Below, piece by piece: positions 44,462-53,416 of a DNA stretch of 64,000 nucleotides. The translations under genes were made by a program, and so were the position numbers. The stretch's first letter is position 1. Every line of letters begins with the position of its first letter. The stretch is from Saccharothrix violaceirubra (GTDB lineage Bacteria; Actinomycetota; Actinomycetes; Mycobacteriales; Pseudonocardiaceae), in the NCBI RefSeq assembly GCF_014203755.1, contig NZ_JACHJS010000001.1, positions 3,720,001-3,784,000 of the forward strand. Reading direction: 5' to 3'. The notes under the pieces were generated by a model. It was given only the letters and a program-made list of their open reading frames with translations, ran no database searches and was not told where the DNA came from.

Positions 44462-45558
44462 TCGGTCGTCCTGGTCGGCAGGACGGCCCGCACCTCGAAG
44501 CCGCCGTCGGGGCGGGGGCCGGTGGTCAGCGTGCCGCCCACCAGCGACACCCGCTCTTTCATGCCGACCAGGCCCATTCCGGTGCCGGGGTTCGGTGGCA
44601 CGATCGGTTCGTCGTTCGTCACGACCACGAGCAGCCGGTCCGCGGTGAACGCCAGCTCGACCGTGGTCTCGACCCGGCCCGCGTGTTTTGCCACGTTGGT
44701 CAGGGATTCCTGCACCACGCGGTACGCCGCGTGGCCGATGCTGGCGTCCACCGGACCGGCCGTGCCGGAGCGCACCAGGGTGATCCGCAGGCCGGGCGTG
44801 GTCTCGATCAACTCCTCGATCCGGTCCAGGCCCGGTGGTACGAGGAGTGGGTCGTAGTCCACGGCGGTGGTACGCAAGACGCCCAAGAGGCGGCGTAACT
44901 CGCCGAGGGCGTCACGGCCCGTGCGTGCGACCCGGTCGAGGGCCGCCCGGGTCTCCGCGGCCGAACCGGTCTCGGCGGTGGCCGTGGCGTCGAGCACCAT
45001 CGCGGTCACCGAGTGGTTCAGGATGTCGTGCAGTTCGCGGGCAAGCAGGGCGCGTTCACGCTCCGCCGCACGCCGTTCGGCCTCGGCGCGTTCGGCTTCG
45101 AACCGGTCGATGCGGGTCCGCTGCCGGGCACCGAGGCGTCCGCTCAGCCAGAACCCGACGAACATCAACGCCACCGACGCGATCCCGGCCAGCGCGAACC
45201 CGGACGGCGCACCGCCCGCGACGCTGGACACCACGCCGCACGCCAGCAGGGTCAACCCCACGGCGAGCCCGACGCGTTGCTGCACGGGCTTTCCCCAGGT
45301 GCCCAACGCGGACGCGGCGGCGAGGAACCCGACGAGCATCTCCCGGTCCAGCACGACCAGCGTGGTCTCCAGCGCGGTCACGACCAGCAGCACGGCGAGC
45401 GGGAAGCGGCGGCACCACGCGAGCGCGAGGCTCTGCACCGTGCCGACCGCCAACACCAGCACCCGGTTCCGCTCGTCGTCGACCACGGACAGCCACGCCA
45501 CCATCAGCGGCAGCAGGACGAGCAGCCCGTCGCTCAGCCGTTCCAGCCTCGATCCCAC
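44449..45558 (-). CDS. NarX-type sensor histidine kinase (HisKA_3)
   Basis: A 369-residue membrane kinase with about five N-terminal helices (LLVLLPLMVAWLSVV, LAVLLVVTALETTLVVL, ...). Phospho-acceptor His in ARELHDILNHSVTAMV and ATPase motif GTGMGLVGMKERV. The GTG at 45558 is chosen; it overlaps the preceding gene by 25 bases. Partner of the response regulator downstream. The input signal is unknown, but its operon encodes extracytoplasmic proteins. Confidence 0.88.
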   Translation of the reverse strand: MGSRLERLSDGLLVLLPLMVAWLSVVDDERNRVLVLAVGTVQSLALAWCRRFPLAVLLVVTALETTLVVLDREMLVGFLAAASALGTWGKPVQQRVGLAVGLTLLACGVVSSVAGGAPSGFALAGIASVALMFVGFWLSGRLGARQRTRIDRFEAERAEAERRAAERERALLARELHDILNHSVTAMVLDATATAETGSAAETRAALDRVARTGRDALGELRRLLGVLRTTAVDYDPLLVPPGLDRIEELIETTPGLRITLVRSGTAGPVDASIGHAAYRVVQESLTNVAKHAGRVETTVELAFTADRLLVVVTNDEPIVPPNPGTGMGLVGMKERVSLVGGTLTTGPRPDGGFEVRAVLPTRTTECPA

Positions 45559-46079
45559 CGGCCCCGCACCCGCCACCAGCGCCGCGACAGCACGACCAGC
45601 GCCACCGCCCACGGCGCCATGCCCACCGCCCAGCTCACGGCCGGCGGCGGCCCCGGCGCCGGACCCACCGGCACCGGCATCGTCGCGGTCGCGGCCCCGT
45701 CCACGGTGAATTCGAACCGCCACAAGCCTTCCTCGGGTAGTGCCACGACGTCCAACCCCCACACGTCCCGGGCGCGGGGGTGTCGGGGCAGTTTCATGTC
45801 CACGTTGCCGTCGAGGCCGACGATGCCCAACGCGTGGGCTTCCCCGGACGGCGCGATCGCCCGCAGGGCGCCGGTGTGCCCGTCGATCCCCCCGTCGGGC
45901 TCGAACGTGAAGTCCAGCGACCGTCCCGCCCTGATCGGCCAGGCCGAGAACGACGCGGTCAGGATACCGGCGCCCAGCGGCACGCGTTCGGCGTGCACGA
46001 GGGTCAACGCCTCGGCCCGCGCGGACGCCACGGGCGTCAGCACGAACAGGGTGAGCACCGCGATCACCACCGCCCTCAC
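45534..46079 (-). CDS. Exported protein with C-terminal membrane anchor
   Basis: A 181-residue protein: signal peptide (VVIAVLTLFVLTPVASARA), a beta-rich middle domain and a C-terminal helix (WAVGMAPWAVALVVLSRRWWR). The topology resembles CopC/YtkA-like anchored proteins but no family is certain. GTG start overlapping the preceding stop (GTGA). Fourth gene of the six-gene operon. Confidence 0.7.
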   Translation of the reverse strand: MRAVVIAVLTLFVLTPVASARAEALTLVHAERVPLGAGILTASFSAWPIRAGRSLDFTFEPDGGIDGHTGALRAIAPSGEAHALGIVGLDGNVDMKLPRHPRARDVWGLDVVALPEEGLWRFEFTVDGAATATMPVPVGPAPGPPPAVSWAVGMAPWAVALVVLSRRWWRVRGRWDRGWNG

Positions 46080-47077
46080 GCCGCGACCTCCTTCGGGCCC
46101 AGACGCCGCATGAGCACCGCGCACGGCCACCCGAACCGGCCCGCGACCGCGCCGAGCACGGTCACCGCCACGACGCCGAGCACCGCGTTCGCACTGTCGT
46201 CGTCCATGATCACGCGCGGCAGCGCCGCGCCCAGTCCGACCACCGCGCCCGCCACCGCCATCGCGAGGTCGGGCCGCGGGTACCGCTTGCGCGCGAACGA
46301 CACCACCCCGGCGGCGAGCGCCGCGACGACCGGGAACGCCACCGGCATGGCGAGCGCGACCAGCGGGATGCCCAACGCGTCGTCCCGGATCGGCTGCCCG
46401 ATCCCGTCCGCGTACAGGCCGGTGACCACCGGCGGGAACAGGAACGTCGCCGCCTGCACCACCAAGAACGCCGACGCGAGCGCGAACGCCCACCTCACGC
46501 TCCGCGTGATCCCCATGACCGCGCAGACCGTCCAAGCCGCGATCCCGCCGAGCGCGAGCATGCCCAGCTTCACGCCGAACACCGCGCCGTCGAGCAGGAT
46601 CGCACCGGACCCGACCCCGAACGCACCGGCCAGGACCAGGCCCCACCTGCCGGAGGTCGTGGTGCGCAGCGCGGCGAACGCCATCGTCACGCCGACCGCC
46701 TGGACGTGCATCGCCAACTGGAGGCTCAGGTGCGAGGGCGTGCTCTCCAGGATGTCGAACCCGTAGATCGTGTGCCACCACAGGTCCGCGGCCCCGTAGA
46801 CCAGGTGCCCGGCGGCCCCCAGCCCCGCGACCAGGAACGCCGGTGGCGCGTGGAAACCGAACACGCGCACGGCCCCGTCGGAGCGCCGACCGCCCAGCAC
46901 CACGACCAGGCTGGTCGTGCCGATCAGGGCCGTGCCGAAGTAGAACATCAGGTGCGGCGCGGTGAAGAACGTGTCCGGCCCGACGTCGACGTGCCACTGC
47001 CCGTCCCACGCGACGCCCAGCCACAGCGCGGCGAACCCGGCCAGCAGCAGCCAGGCACCGACCACCTCCCGTCTCAT
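46076..47077 (-). CDS. Multi-spanning membrane protein
   Basis: A 333-residue protein with about nine hydrophobic helices (VVGAWLLLAGFAALWLGVAW, FLVAGLGAAGHLVYGAADL, ...). Several His and Trp residues lie at helix ends (WWHTIYGF, SHLSLQLAMHVQ), consistent with metal or heme handling, but no family is assigned. ATG in ATGA overlap with the preceding gene. Confidence 0.7.
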   Translation of the reverse strand: MRREVVGAWLLLAGFAALWLGVAWDGQWHVDVGPDTFFTAPHLMFYFGTALIGTTSLVVVLGGRRSDGAVRVFGFHAPPAFLVAGLGAAGHLVYGAADLWWHTIYGFDILESTPSHLSLQLAMHVQAVGVTMAFAALRTTTSGRWGLVLAGAFGVGSGAILLDGAVFGVKLGMLALGGIAAWTVCAVMGITRSVRWAFALASAFLVVQAATFLFPPVVTGLYADGIGQPIRDDALGIPLVALAMPVAFPVVAALAAGVVSFARKRYPRPDLAMAVAGAVVGLGAALPRVIMDDDSANAVLGVVAVTVLGAVAGRFGWPCAVLMRRLGPKEVAA

Positions 47078-47439
47078 CGGTCCCCCTGGTCCACGGTGAT
47101 GTCGAAGGTCACGGGTTCGCCGTCGACCTCGACGGTCAGCACCCACTCCCCCGTCATCGAGAACAGCTCGCCGGTGGCCCGGAACACCCCGGGGGTCTTC
47201 CGCTCGGCGATGATCGCGGGTGTCATGTGCCCCATGCCGGGCATGGTCGCGAACAGCGTGACCTCGCTCGTCCGGGCGGGCACGCGCACGCTGACGTCGA
47301 TGCCGCCGGTCCGCGTGTCGGTCAGCCGCACGGTCACCTCGCCGCTGGTCAGCTCTTCCGCGTAGGTCGACGGGAACAGCAGGAACGCCAGCGCCAGACC
47401 CGCCGCGGCGGCGAGTCCCAGCCAGATCGACCGGATCAC
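47074..47439 (-). CDS. Anchored FixH/YtkA-like protein
   Basis: A 121-residue protein: N-terminal helix (WLGLAAAAGLALAFLLF) and an Ig-like beta domain (VTVRLTDTRTGGIDVSV, ATMPGMGHMTP). MPGMGHM is a Met/His-rich motif seen in YtkA-like and copper-related domains. GTG start, overlapping the preceding stop by four bases. Confidence 0.7.
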   Translation of the reverse strand: MIRSIWLGLAAAAGLALAFLLFPSTYAEELTSGEVTVRLTDTRTGGIDVSVRVPARTSEVTLFATMPGMGHMTPAIIAERKTPGVFRATGELFSMTGEWVLTVEVDGEPVTFDITVDQGDR

Positions 47440-48656
47440 CGGACGTCGATCAGGTACGAAATCGTCACGATCCGGAAGTCGGCCACGTACTGCACCCATG
47501 CGTAATACCTTCCGACCCGGGGAAAGTTGACCGTGAACCGCAGCAGGGGCCCGTGGCCGCCCACTGTTCCGTCCGATGTGGACGACATGTCCCGCTCGTG
47601 CGCGTGCCCGAGGAACCGGCCGTCCCGATCGCGCACGATCAGGTGGCCGGCCATCCCCAGCCACGCCTGGAGCCCGGTGCGCCCGGTGTCGACCTCGACG
47701 GCGACCGGTCGGCCGACCGGGTAGGTCCGGCCGGCCGCGACGATGTCGGGACCGGGCGGACCGTCGACGTCGAACGTGCCGGACACGAGCTGCTGCCCGG
47801 CGCCGTCCCGCTCGACCTCGAGGTAGGCGGTGTACCGCCCGCCCCGGTCCGCCGCGAGGCGGACCTCCAGCCGGCCGCTGTCCGTCCTCAGTGGATGGAG
47901 GTGCCGGAAGAACCCGCCGTCCAGACTGGTCACCACGAGGTGGCCCGACGCGGCGTGGTGCACGGCGAGGTCGTCGACCGGCAGGCCCGTCGCCCCGTCG
48001 ACCAGGTCGAACCGGACCGTGAACTCCCGCCCGACCACCGGCCGCACCGGATCGACCGCGACGAACGCCTGGACACTGGGCCGACCGGGAGCACGCGGCC
48101 GGTCGCCGGGTTCCGGCGACAGCACCGCGACGGTGGCCACGACCACCAGCACGACCCCGGCGACGCCGCCCGACGCCGCAGCCGCCACGCGCCGGGCCCG
48201 TGCGGCCGAGACCAGGGCGACCGCCAGCGCCAGCCCGACGGCCCCGAATCCCCCGTACACCAACACCTCCCAAGTATCCGGACGCGGTACCTCCACGTCG
48301 AACGGCACGACCGCGACCTCGTCGGCCACCCGCACCCGAAGCTCGTGCGGGCCCTCACCGGCGACAGCCAACACGGCCGGATAGGCACCGGCCCGGTCGG
48401 CGACCAGCCGCACCGCCGCCGACCGGCCGCCCACCGCCAACTCGACCGTCACGTCACGGACGGGCTGGTAAGCGACGACGTCGACGCGCAGCGGCCCCGG
48501 CGCCTCGGCCGTCCGCCTGATCACCAGGGTCGTCTCGACCCCGGCGAACGACTGCGCCACCTGGAGATCGGCTCCGGGGTCGACGACGTGCGCCGCCGCC
48601 GGACTCGCCACCACCACCAGCGCCACCACGACACCGAGCACCAGACGAATGAACAC
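47436..48656 (-). CDS. Exported His-rich envelope protein
   Basis: A 406-residue protein and first gene of the operon. Signal peptide (LVLGVVVALVVVASPAAA), an N-terminal beta domain (~25-125), two hydrophobic helices (~133-152, ~160-182) and a C-terminal beta domain (~190-406) with VHHAASGHLVV, FFRHLHPLR, GMAGHLIV and FLGHAHERD. This His pattern is like that of secreted heavy-metal-associated domains. GTG start. Metal sensing or binding by the whole operon is inferred. Confidence 0.72.
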   Translation of the reverse strand: MFIRLVLGVVVALVVVASPAAAHVVDPGADLQVAQSFAGVETTLVIRRTAEAPGPLRVDVVAYQPVRDVTVELAVGGRSAAVRLVADRAGAYPAVLAVAGEGPHELRVRVADEVAVVPFDVEVPRPDTWEVLVYGGFGAVGLALAVALVSAARARRVAAAASGGVAGVVLVVVATVAVLSPEPGDRPRAPGRPSVQAFVAVDPVRPVVGREFTVRFDLVDGATGLPVDDLAVHHAASGHLVVTSLDGGFFRHLHPLRTDSGRLEVRLAADRGGRYTAYLEVERDGAGQQLVSGTFDVDGPPGPDIVAAGRTYPVGRPVAVEVDTGRTGLQAWLGMAGHLIVRDRDGRFLGHAHERDMSSTSDGTVGGHGPLLRFTVNFPRVGRYYAWVQYVADFRIVTISYLIDVR

Positions 48657-48713
48657 GGACTCAAGGCTAGGAAGCCCGCCACGACGCCACCTAGGCCGCG
48701 GGAAGTGGCCGGA

Positions 48714-49682
48714 CTAGTTCCCGGGAACGAGTGGTCGGGAGTCCCACCACTCCACGACCCGGGTGCCGACCAGGGTCAGCCACTTCGACGGCTCGCCCGG
48801 CGCCACGTCCACCTCGAACCACACGCGGCCGGGGTGGCGGGCCTCCTGGAGCCACGTGCCGTCGGATCGCCGGGTGGCCCTGATCAGCTCCACCGCGTCG
48901 GCCAGGCGCGGGTCCGGTGGCGTGCCGTCGACCGCCGCGGCTTCGCGGAAGTGGTCCGCGGCGCGGAGAACGCTGTACTGCCAACGGAACGGGTACGCGA
49001 ACGTGGTCGCCCAGGGACCCACCTGCGCACCGGTCGTCAGGCGCCGGAACAGGCCGCGGCGCAGGAGGTACTCCTCGCCCGCCCGCCGGGCCGCCCGGCT
49101 CGCCGCCGTGCCGCCGGTCGCGATCTCGTGGGCCAGCAGGCCCTTCAGGGCGTTCAACGTCGACGCGAACGACGACCGGGTCGACCCCTCCACCCAGTCG
49201 CAGTTCCAGCCGCCGTCGGGCAGGCGGTGCTCGACGAACCACGTCGCCACGCCTTCGACGTCCGCGCCCAGCCACACGCCGTTCGCCAACGTCCACCCGT
49301 TGATGCAGCAGTCGACCTCGCCTCCCCAGTACGGCAGGTTCTCGTACTCCCAGCGGGAATTCTCGGCGAGCAGCCCGGCCGTGCCCGCGAGCACGGCCGC
49401 GTCGAGGCCCCACTCCCGCAACGAGTTGAGGCTCCACGTGGTCGCCATCCACGGCTGGACCTTCTCCGGACCCTCGCGGTCGCGGGGGAAGAACGCACCG
49501 CCCGCCCACTGGCCGTCCGGGTCCTGGACGGCCAGCAGACGGGCGCCGAAGCCCTCGGTCGCCACCCGGGCACGGGTGTCCCGCCACACCTGTGGCGGTG
49601 AGCCCAGCAGGTCACGTTCGACCTGCCAGCGCAGGGCGGGGTCGGAGTCGAGCAGCCAGTCCGTCAACACCGGTGTCGTCAT
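48714..49682 (-). CDS. Squalene-cyclase-fold hypothetical protein
   Basis: A 322-residue protein with QW-like repeats of the prenyltransferase/squalene cyclase (alpha6-alpha6) fold: DGQWAGGAFF, DGGWNCDWVEG, SDGTWLQEAR. The catalytic DXDD of real cyclases is not seen, so a non-cyclase role is likely. ATG start. No terpene genes are nearby. Confidence 0.72.
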   Translation of the reverse strand: MTTPVLTDWLLDSDPALRWQVERDLLGSPPQVWRDTRARVATEGFGARLLAVQDPDGQWAGGAFFPRDREGPEKVQPWMATTWSLNSLREWGLDAAVLAGTAGLLAENSRWEYENLPYWGGEVDCCINGWTLANGVWLGADVEGVATWFVEHRLPDGGWNCDWVEGSTRSSFASTLNALKGLLAHEIATGGTAASRAARRAGEEYLLRRGLFRRLTTGAQVGPWATTFAYPFRWQYSVLRAADHFREAAAVDGTPPDPRLADAVELIRATRRSDGTWLQEARHPGRVWFEVDVAPGEPSKWLTLVGTRVVEWWDSRPLVPGN

Positions 49683-49713
49683 GGCCCGCGACTCTAACGA
49701 CGGGGTACGACAA

Positions 49714-50595
49714 TCAGAGCGTCCGGCGGAAGTGGGCCGCCACCGTGTCGGCCGCCAGGTTCACCTGCGGCGCCTGGTCGTAGAAGTCGAACTGGGTGCC
49801 CTGCGTCCACAGGATGTCCTTGCGGCCGGGCAATCCGGCGTAGAAGCGTTGCGTACCCTCGGGAATCGCCGCGTCCTCGCTGTGCACGATCAGCGTCGGC
49901 TGGGCGATGTCCGGTGCCAGGGCCACGGCGTCGTAGGTCAGCCACTCCTCCCACGCCTGCACCGCGTAGCGGTTGGGCCACGCGGGAATCCCGCCCCGTT
50001 CGGGGTTCAGGTAGAAGTCGATCTCGAACGGCATCGCGGCGGACACGTCCGTTCCGCTCACCACCGGGACGTATTCGACTTCGCCGGTCTCGTCGTAGTG
50101 GGCACGGGCCCGGTGCGCTGCGGCGATTTTGGCCGCCACACCGTCCGCGCCACCGTAGGACGCCTCGACAATCGCCCGATCGTGGAGCCACGGCGCGACG
50201 AGCGCGAGGGACCTCACGCGTCGATCGTCGACCGCGTTGGCGGACATGTACATGGCCGCCGCACAGATGCCTAACGCTCCCACCCGCTCACTGTCCACCC
50301 ACGAGTGCGAAGCCAGAAACGTCACCGCATTGTGGATGTCACGCACCTTCAACGCGGGTGACTCGACGTCACGCGGCTCGCCGCCGGATTCGCCGTATCC
50401 GGTGAAGTCGAACGACAGCGCCGTGAATCCCCGCTCGGCGAGCTGCTGCGCGTAACGGTCGGCCATCAACTCCTTCACGCTCGTCCACGTGCCCGCCACG
50501 ACCACGCCGGGCGCGGACTCCACGCCTTCGGGCCGGTACAGGTTGCCGATCAGCTCCACGCCGGCGCTGTCGAACGTCGTCTTGGTGTGGTTCAT
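49714..50595 (-). CDS. Dienelactone-hydrolase-like alpha/beta hydrolase
   Basis: A 293-residue alpha/beta hydrolase. The nucleophile elbow is GALGICAAAMY, with Cys in place of the usual Ser, as in dienelactone hydrolases. Acid and base are expected in VHSEDAAIPEG and the C terminus, although no clear catalytic His follows. ATG start. It lies downstream of the SnoaL-like pair and may belong to the same transcript. Confidence 0.78.
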   Translation of the reverse strand: MNHTKTTFDSAGVELIGNLYRPEGVESAPGVVVAGTWTSVKELMADRYAQQLAERGFTALSFDFTGYGESGGEPRDVESPALKVRDIHNAVTFLASHSWVDSERVGALGICAAAMYMSANAVDDRRVRSLALVAPWLHDRAIVEASYGGADGVAAKIAAAHRARAHYDETGEVEYVPVVSGTDVSAAMPFEIDFYLNPERGGIPAWPNRYAVQAWEEWLTYDAVALAPDIAQPTLIVHSEDAAIPEGTQRFYAGLPGRKDILWTQGTQFDFYDQAPQVNLAADTVAAHFRRTL

Positions 50596-50610
50596 GATTC
50601 CCCCGGGAAG

Positions 50611-51012
50611 TCAGGCGTAGGTCAGGTCGGCCCGCGTGATCAGGCCGCCCGAGATGTCGAAGCTGTAGTCCGCGCGGAATCCGCCACCGGAGGCGGGCGC
50701 GAAGGCCACCACCATGGTCGTGCCGCCGGCGCGCGGGGTGTTCTCGAGCACGGTCAGGACCCCGCCGATCACCTCGGCGTCGGCCCACCGCCGGATCTCG
50801 TCGTGGCCGGCGATCTCGCGGCCCACGTCGACGATCACGGCGTCCGGCGTGAACGAGGCGACCAGGCCGTCCAGGTCACGCGCGGCGACCGCGTCGACGT
50901 ACCGCTGGGCGGCCGTGTCCAGCGGTACGGAGGCGGTCGGCACGGGCCGGGTTTCCGTCGGGGTGCCACAGGCCGCGAGCACGCCGACGGCGAGGACCAG
51001 CAGCCACCTCAC
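50611..51012 (-). CDS. SnoaL-like lipoprotein
   Basis: A 133-residue protein with a lipobox (VLAVGVLAACG, Cys15) and an NTF2/SnoaL-like domain (YVDAVAARDLDGLVASFTPDAVIVDVG). Starts at GTG in a GTGA overlap with the preceding SnoaL-like gene. A membrane-anchored NTF2 fold of unknown ligand. Confidence 0.75.
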   Translation of the reverse strand: MRWLLVLAVGVLAACGTPTETRPVPTASVPLDTAAQRYVDAVAARDLDGLVASFTPDAVIVDVGREIAGHDEIRRWADAEVIGGVLTVLENTPRAGGTTMVVAFAPASGGGFRADYSFDISGGLITRADLTYA

Positions 51013-51476
51013 CGCGCCGCCGCCTGCGCGGGCAGGTCGCGGTTGCCGTCACCCCAGACCGCGGTCATGACCATGCCGTCGATCCGCCAGCCGGCGGCGG
51101 TCCGCTTCAGCGAGAACCGGTACGTGCCGCCCAACGTCCACAGCGACCCGCCCAGCACCGACGCGAGCCGGTGCGTGGCGAGGAACGACGCCGTGCACAC
51201 GGCCGCGTCGCCGGTCACGGTCACGAGGTGGTTGGTGAGCAGGTGGTGCGTCGAGTCGTAGCCGCCCAGCGCCTGGCTCCAGGCACCGGCGATCACGTCC
51301 GGCGGCAGCGTGACGGGCTCGCCGCCGTTGAGACTGGTGTAGTCCAAGGACACCTCGTCGGCGAACACCGACACCAGTGCCTCCCACTCGCGGTGGTCGG
51401 TGTGCCACAGGACACGCGTGCAGGTCTCGACGACGTCCAGCCGGTCCGCCACCGCGGCTCCCCCGGAGTCGGTCAT
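51009..51476 (-). CDS. SnoaL-like protein
   Basis: A 155-residue NTF2-like protein (RVLWHTDHREWEALVSVFADEVSLDYTS, SLKRTAAGWRIDGMVMTAVWG), cytosolic. The ATG at 51476 has GGGGAGGAG upstream. Divergent from the damaged lysR at 51613, which may once have controlled it. Operon continues into the lipoprotein and possibly the hydrolase. Confidence 0.78.
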   Translation of the reverse strand: MTDSGGAAVADRLDVVETCTRVLWHTDHREWEALVSVFADEVSLDYTSLNGGEPVTLPPDVIAGAWSQALGGYDSTHHLLTNHLVTVTGDAAVCTASFLATHRLASVLGGSLWTLGGTYRFSLKRTAAGWRIDGMVMTAVWGDGNRDLPAQAAAR

Positions 51477-51554
51477 GGTGTTCTCCTCCCCAGTGCGGCG
51501 CTTCCGCCGCGAGGTCATGATCACCACCATCCTGGCCTACCCGGAGCGTCAGTA

Positions 51555-51596
51555 CGAGGACGAAATCCTCGTCACCGCCACAAGGAACCGTTGTGG
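51555..51596. promoter_or_regulatory. Two palindromes between the SnoaL operon and lysR
   Basis: CGAGGA-CGAAA-TCCTCG (51555-51571) and CCACAA-GGAACCG-TTGTGG (51578-51596), both perfect, in the divergent region. The second has the dyad size of LysR half-sites. Confidence 0.5.
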
Positions 51597-51612
51597 CTCG
51601 CAAGGTTCGGGC

Positions 51613-52269
51613 ATGATCGACATCCGCCACCTGACGTCGTTCCCCGCAGTGGCCGGGGAACGCACCATCACGCGGGCCGCCGCGCGCCTGCATCTGACAC
51701 AGCAGACCGTGTCCACGCACGTCCACCGCATAGAGCGCGCACTCGGCATCACCCTTCTCGTCCGCACCTCGCGCGGTGTGCTGCTCACGCCCGCCGATGC
51801 GGAACTCGCGGCCGGCGGGCAGGCCGTGGTCGACGACCTGGCCGCGCCGGCGAACCGGGTGCGCGCGGTCGCGTCCGGCCAGGCCGGCGCCGTCCACCTC
51901 GCGTGGTCACACTGGCGGACCTCGGCGACGAACCGGCCCTGCTGCCCGACGTGCGCACGTCGGCCGAGACCGAGCGGCACCGGCTGGTGGACCCGCGTCC
52001 CGCCGACCGCCCGGCGCCGCGCGGCCGGCGCACGCCGTCGTTGGAGGACGCGCTCCTGGACGTCACGGGCGGGCGGGGCATCCGGCTCGCACCGCGGCCA
52101 CTGGGCCGGATCGCGCCCGCCGGGAACCTGCGCCGGATCCCGGTCGTCGACGCGCCGCCGTTCGACCTCGCGATCGGTGTGGACCGACCGCGCACCGCGC
52201 GACGTGATCGCCCGACTGGTCGCCGAGGTCCGGTCCGTCACGGGCTTTCGGGATCTGCACGCCGCGTGA
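51613..52269 (+). pseudogene. Frameshifted LysR-family regulator
   Basis: The first ~95 codons encode a good LysR HTH (HLTSFPAVAGERTITRAAARLHLTQQTVSTHVHRIERAL). Near 51900 the coding sense moves to another frame (VVTLADLGDEPALLPDV...DLAIGVDRP) and near 52190 returns (RDVIARLVAEVRSVTGFRDL). Even rejoined it is only ~218 codons, against about 300 for the family, so the ligand domain also has an internal deletion. Non-functional unless these are sequencing errors. Confidence 0.72.
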
Positions 52270-52780
52270 ACTCCCACGCCCACTCGCGGATCGCCGCCTG
52301 GTACCGGAAGAACGGGTCCGCGGGCACCTCCTCGGCCTCCTCGTCGGTCGGCCAGAAGCGCAGCACGACGTGCTCGACGCGGTGGATCGCCGCGTGGGGG
52401 AACTCCTCGTGCCGCCGGTCGTCGGCGCCCCAGCGGTGCAGGCGCACCCGGTAGGTGCCGGGTGCGCCGAGGTCGAGTTCGGCGGTGCCCGGCCGTTCCG
52501 CCGAAAGCCCCAGCGCACGCACGAACGCGTCGGGGAAGCACACGACCTGTTCCGCGACCCCGTCGCCGTCCGGTGCCGCGCTCCACGCCTCCAACTGCAC
52601 CAGGGCGTACCGCGTGACCGTGCCCTCGGCCGCGACCACGACGGCGCCCCGGCTGACCGACAGGCCGACGTCCTGGGCCGGTACCGGTGCCGCGGGCAGC
52701 GGCAGCCGGGACTCCACCAGGAAGTGGCCGTACTCCACGTCCACCAGGCCGTGCGCGGACCGCAGGAACCGGCCGCTCAT
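52238..52780 (-). CDS. Hypothetical protein, last of a three-gene operon
   Basis: A 180-residue protein of unknown family, beta-rich N terminus (VDVEYGHFLVESRLPLP), helical acidic C terminus. The ATG at 52780 overlaps the preceding stop (ATGA). Its 3' end overlaps the broken lysR by 32 bases. Confidence 0.6.
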   Translation of the reverse strand: MSGRFLRSAHGLVDVEYGHFLVESRLPLPAAPVPAQDVGLSVSRGAVVVAAEGTVTRYALVQLEAWSAAPDGDGVAEQVVCFPDAFVRALGLSAERPGTAELDLGAPGTYRVRLHRWGADDRRHEEFPHAAIHRVEHVVLRFWPTDEEAEEVPADPFFRYQAAIREWAWEFTRRADPESP

Positions 52781-53412
52781 CGGGCCAGGTTCAGGTAGGC
52801 GGTGCGCACGGACCGCTCGGCCTGCGCGTCGCGGAACTCGAACCGCGAACCGTCGGGGAACGCGATCCGCACGAACCACTCGGGCCGCACCTGGCGACCC
52901 AGCGGCACGGCCGTGTACCGGGGGACGCCCGCGGGACCTTCCCACAGCGTCACCAGCGGCGGGCCCTCCGGCGCACCCCGGGTGCGGAAGTGGCCCAGCA
53001 GCCCGGACGCCGGCGGCTCGGCCGGACGCGTCCGGCCGCCCTCGACGACCAGTGCCGACCGTCGGCTGGTGAGCAGCAGCCAACACTCGTCGCGGGCGGC
53101 CGTGAACAGGTCGGCCCAGTGCGCCGCGAGGTGGCCGGGTCGGGCGTGTGCCCAGCCCCAGACCGCCGGGTCGTGCACCCACTCGTCGCGGTGGAACCGA
53201 CCGCTCGCGACGGCGCGCGTGGGCAACGGCCACGCGGGGTCGGCCACGTGCAGTTCCGGCACCTGTCCGAGGACGACGTGCGGTGCGGTCACCGTCGCGC
53301 CGACCGTGCTGCCCAGGTGCGCGTCGCGGTTCACCGCCCAGACCACCTGCTCGCCCGGCGCGCACCAGTGCTTCCGCGCGAGTTCGGCGATCTTCGTCCG
53401 ACTCCGGGCCAC
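52777..53412 (-). CDS. Hypothetical protein with PH/GRAM-like segment
   Basis: A 211-residue protein starting at GTG. ECWLLLTSRRSALVVEGG looks like a strand pair of PH/GRAM-type domains; a similar segment is in its upstream neighbour (SWLVLTPHRLACVAA). The family is unassigned. Confidence 0.6.
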   Translation of the reverse strand: MARSRTKIAELARKHWCAPGEQVVWAVNRDAHLGSTVGATVTAPHVVLGQVPELHVADPAWPLPTRAVASGRFHRDEWVHDPAVWGWAHARPGHLAAHWADLFTAARDECWLLLTSRRSALVVEGGRTRPAEPPASGLLGHFRTRGAPEGPPLVTLWEGPAGVPRYTAVPLGRQVRPEWFVRIAFPDGSRFEFRDAQAERSVRTAYLNLAR

Positions 53413-53416
53413 GGGC

